A stretch of 6,888 nt of DNA, from positions 1-6,888 of the forward strand of contig JAGGSM010000134.1 of NCBI GenBank assembly GCA_021159105.1, in the 5' to 3' direction. The position numbers and the translations under genes are program-made. The notes below the pieces were generated by a model, which worked only from the letters and a program-made list of their open reading frames with translations, did not search any database and was not told the origin of the DNA. This DNA comes from Candidatus Bipolaricaulota bacterium (GTDB lineage: Bacteria; Bipolaricaulota; Bipolaricaulia; UBA7950; UBA9294). This document shows, piece after piece, positions 5,228-6,888 of the stretch. Positions within the stretch are counted from its first letter, which is position 1. Every line of letters begins with the position of its first letter.

Positions 5228-6529
5228 GTGAGCGATGATGCAGCGAGAAACGGGCCGCGGGTGCACCTGGCGAGCCTGGGATGCGCCAAGAACCTGATCG
5301 ATTCAGAACGGATCCTCGCCCGTTTCGCCGCTGCTGGAGCGATCGTTGGCGCACCACCGGAGGAGGCGGAGATCATCATCGTCAACACCTGCGGGTTCAT
5401 CGAGCCGGCCAAACGTGAGTCGATCGATACGATCCTCGACTACGCCCGCTACAAGGAGGAGGGAAACTGCCAGCGATTGATCGTGATGGGCTGCCTGGCG
5501 CAGCGTTACTCCGAGGAACTGCGCCAGGGACTTCCCGAGGTGGACGGGGTGTTCGGCCTGAACCAGGACGAGGAGATCCTCGCGGCCTGCGGCTTCACCC
5601 GCACCTGTGACAGCGGACGCTTCCTGCTCACCCCATCTCACACCGCTTACCTGCGCATCTCAGATGGCTGCGACAACAGGTGCACCTACTGCACCATACC
5701 ACTCATCCGCGGATCGTATCACGGCCGCCCAGCAGGCGAGATCATCAGCGAGGCCGAGGAGCTGGTGGAGCGAGGCGTGCGCGAGATCAACGTCATCGCG
5801 CAGGACACGACGGTGTACGGGGCGGAAGCGCCGGGAGGGATGCGCATCCACGACCTGCTGGCGCGCCTGGCGAAGATCCCGGATCTGCACTGGCTGCGCC
5901 TGCTGTACACCCATCCGGCCCACTTCCCCGACGGGATGATCGACGCCTACGCGCAGATACCGAAGCTTTGCCCATACGTCGACCTGCCGCTGCAGCACCT
6001 AAACGACGATATCCTCCGCCGCATGGCCCGCGGGGTGACAAGAGATGAATCCCTGAGGCTGATCGAGCGCCTGCGCGCCCGGGTTCCTGGTATCGCTATC
6101 CGCACGACGTTCATCGCCGGATTCCCGGGCGAGACCGATGAACAGTTCAATGAGCTCTTGCAGTACGTCAGACAACTCGAGTTCGACCATCTCGGTGTCT
6201 TCCCCTACTCGCAGGAGGAGGACACACCGGCCGCTCTCATGCCCGGTCAGGTTCCAGAAGAGGTCAAGGAAGAGCGCGTTGCCGAGCTGATGCTCGCCCA
6301 GCAGGAGATCGTCTTTGCCCGCAACGCGTCGCTCGTCGGAAGCAGGATGGAGGTAGTGATCGACGCACCGGGTGATAAGGATGGAGTGTGGCTCGCCAGA
6401 TCGCGCACCCAGGCCCCGGACGTCGACAGCATCACCTTCGTTGAGGGAAAGGGGCTCAGCGTTGGGGAGTTCATCGAGGTGGAGGTCACCGGAGCTGACG
6501 GGTACGATCTGATCGCGAGGCCAGTGTAA
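5228..6529 (+). CDS. rimO: ribosomal protein S12 (aspartate) methylthiotransferase
   Basis: RimO adds a methylthio group to a conserved aspartate of ribosomal protein S12, using two iron-sulfur clusters and S-adenosylmethionine. All three modules are visible in 433 residues. The N-terminal methylthiotransferase domain carries Cys19 (SLGCAKN), Cys55 (VNTCGFI) and Cys89 (MGCLAQRY). The radical-SAM core has CDNRCTYC (Cys148, 152, 155) and FIAGFPGETDEQF (295-307). A C-terminal TRAM domain spans about 367-433. VDLPLQHLND (251-260) is the RimO-type form and separates it from the tRNA enzyme MiaB. The start is a GTG (5228) with AGAGGAG (5215-5221) 6 nt upstream and no in-frame ATG nearby. A 6 bp inverted repeat (5193-5198 with 5209-5214) lies just before this site and might tune translation. 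It is intact, between gpmA and the B3/4-domain gene. Confidence 0.96.
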   Translation: MSDDAARNGPRVHLASLGCAKNLIDSERILARFAAAGAIVGAPPEEAEIIIVNTCGFIEPAKRESIDTILDYARYKEEGNCQRLIVMGCLAQRYSEELRQGLPEVDGVFGLNQDEEILAACGFTRTCDSGRFLLTPSHTAYLRISDGCDNRCTYCTIPLIRGSYHGRPAGEIISEAEELVERGVREINVIAQDTTVYGAEAPGGMRIHDLLARLAKIPDLHWLRLLYTHPAHFPDGMIDAYAQIPKLCPYVDLPLQHLNDDILRRMARGVTRDESLRLIERLRARVPGIAIRTTFIAGFPGETDEQFNELLQYVRQLEFDHLGVFPYSQEEDTPAALMPGQVPEEVKEERVAELMLAQQEIVFARNASLVGSRMEVVIDAPGDKDGVWLARSRTQAPDVDSITFVEGKGLSVGEFIEVEVTGADGYDLIARPV

Positions 6530-6537
6530 GGAGAATC

Positions 6538-6888
6538 ATGAATTACTCACTTGAGATCAGTGATGACCTGCAGCCCTGCCCGGTGATCCCGGCGTTGATC
6601 TGGGCCGAGGGGATCGAGCCGCCCCTGCCGACGGAAAGCGCGCCGGGGTTCCTCGCCGATATCATCAAGCAGGCACAAGACGGTGGTGAGGAGTACGTTC
6701 CAGCGGAGCTTAGAAAGCGCGTGCGTAAGATGCTCCGCCACGGGAAGTACCACCCCAGCGGGCGAGGGAAGCCGGCGAGCGAGTTCCTATTACGCGCGGC
6801 GCTGAGCGATGAATTTCCGCTTGTGAACGGTCCAGTCGATGTGAACAACGCGATCAGCCTCGCCTCGGGCCTGCCCGGTTCGATCTTC
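6538..6888 (+). CDS. B3/4 (PheRS beta-type tRNA-editing) domain protein, 3' truncated
   Basis: The 117 codons present run off the right edge. The product resembles stand-alone B3/4-domain proteins, about 220-240 residues when complete, related to the editing module of phenylalanyl-tRNA synthetase beta chains, which removes Tyr from tRNA(Phe). The recognisable stretch is LRKRVRKMLRHGKYHPSGRG (58-77), then KPASEFLLRAAL (78-89) and NGPVDVNNAISLASGLPGSIF (97-117); the family's conserved VD-NN-SL-SG-P pattern is intact as far as it can be seen. TAAGGAG overlaps the rimO stop codon and lies 5 nt before the ATG, so translation is probably coupled to rimO. Stand-alone members have no firmly established substrate that I know; trans-editing of mischarged tRNA is the family-based guess. 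The C-terminal half is out of view. Confidence 0.85.
   Translation, partial: MNYSLEISDDLQPCPVIPALIWAEGIEPPLPTESAPGFLADIIKQAQDGGEEYVPAELRKRVRKMLRHGKYHPSGRGKPASEFLLRAALSDEFPLVNGPVDVNNAISLASGLPGSIF

Overview
This window is a gene-dense stretch of about 6.9 kb of chromosome from a GC-rich bacterium. It carries nine protein genes, two of them cut by the window edges, and no RNA gene, insertion sequence or CRISPR array that I can see. Genes have Shine-Dalgarno sites and sigma70-type -10 elements. One gene encodes a predicted signal-peptide-bearing outer-membrane beta-barrel, so the host is probably diderm. A CGGC-domain protein, a family I associate mainly with anaerobes, hints at an anaerobic life. 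A deep-branching anaerobic phylum such as Bipolaricaulota (Acetothermia) would fit the mix, but that is an impression and not something the sequence proves.

Layout. Bases 2-709 (+) are the 3' part of a PLP-dependent alpha-oxoamine synthase, closest in feel to serine palmitoyltransferase or 2-amino-3-ketobutyrate CoA ligase. An extended -10 promoter (862-870) then drives a predicted outer-membrane barrel protein (907-2007), followed by a strong hairpin terminator (2031-2057). Next is a free-standing archaeal-type ThrRS editing domain (2095-2505, +). It converges, with a 6 bp gap, on a CGGC-domain cysteine protein (2512-2940, -). A divergent intergenic region holding a 16 bp perfect palindrome (3017-3032) separates that gene from a proteasome/HslV-like Ntn-hydrolase (3165-3821, +). 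A good -35/-10 promoter (3837-3865) precedes an FmdB-type zinc-ribbon protein (3930-4268, +).

The right end is a likely operon from an extended -10 promoter at 4366-4374: gpmA (phosphoglycerate mutase), rimO (ribosomal protein S12 methylthiotransferase) and a B3/4-domain protein related to the PheRS editing domain, which runs off the right edge. The last two genes are only 8 bp apart, with the ribosome-binding site overlapping the rimO stop.

There is no obvious defence or mobile system. The points most worth a second look are: the stand-alone ThrRS-editing domain, which appears to have lost the tyrosine-lysine pair of the archaeal active site; the Ntn-hydrolase, whose initiator-Met removal would expose a Ser nucleophile with Asp17 and Arg19 in proteasome register; and the presence of two stand-alone tRNA-editing-type domains plus RimO within 4.5 kb, a translation-quality theme.
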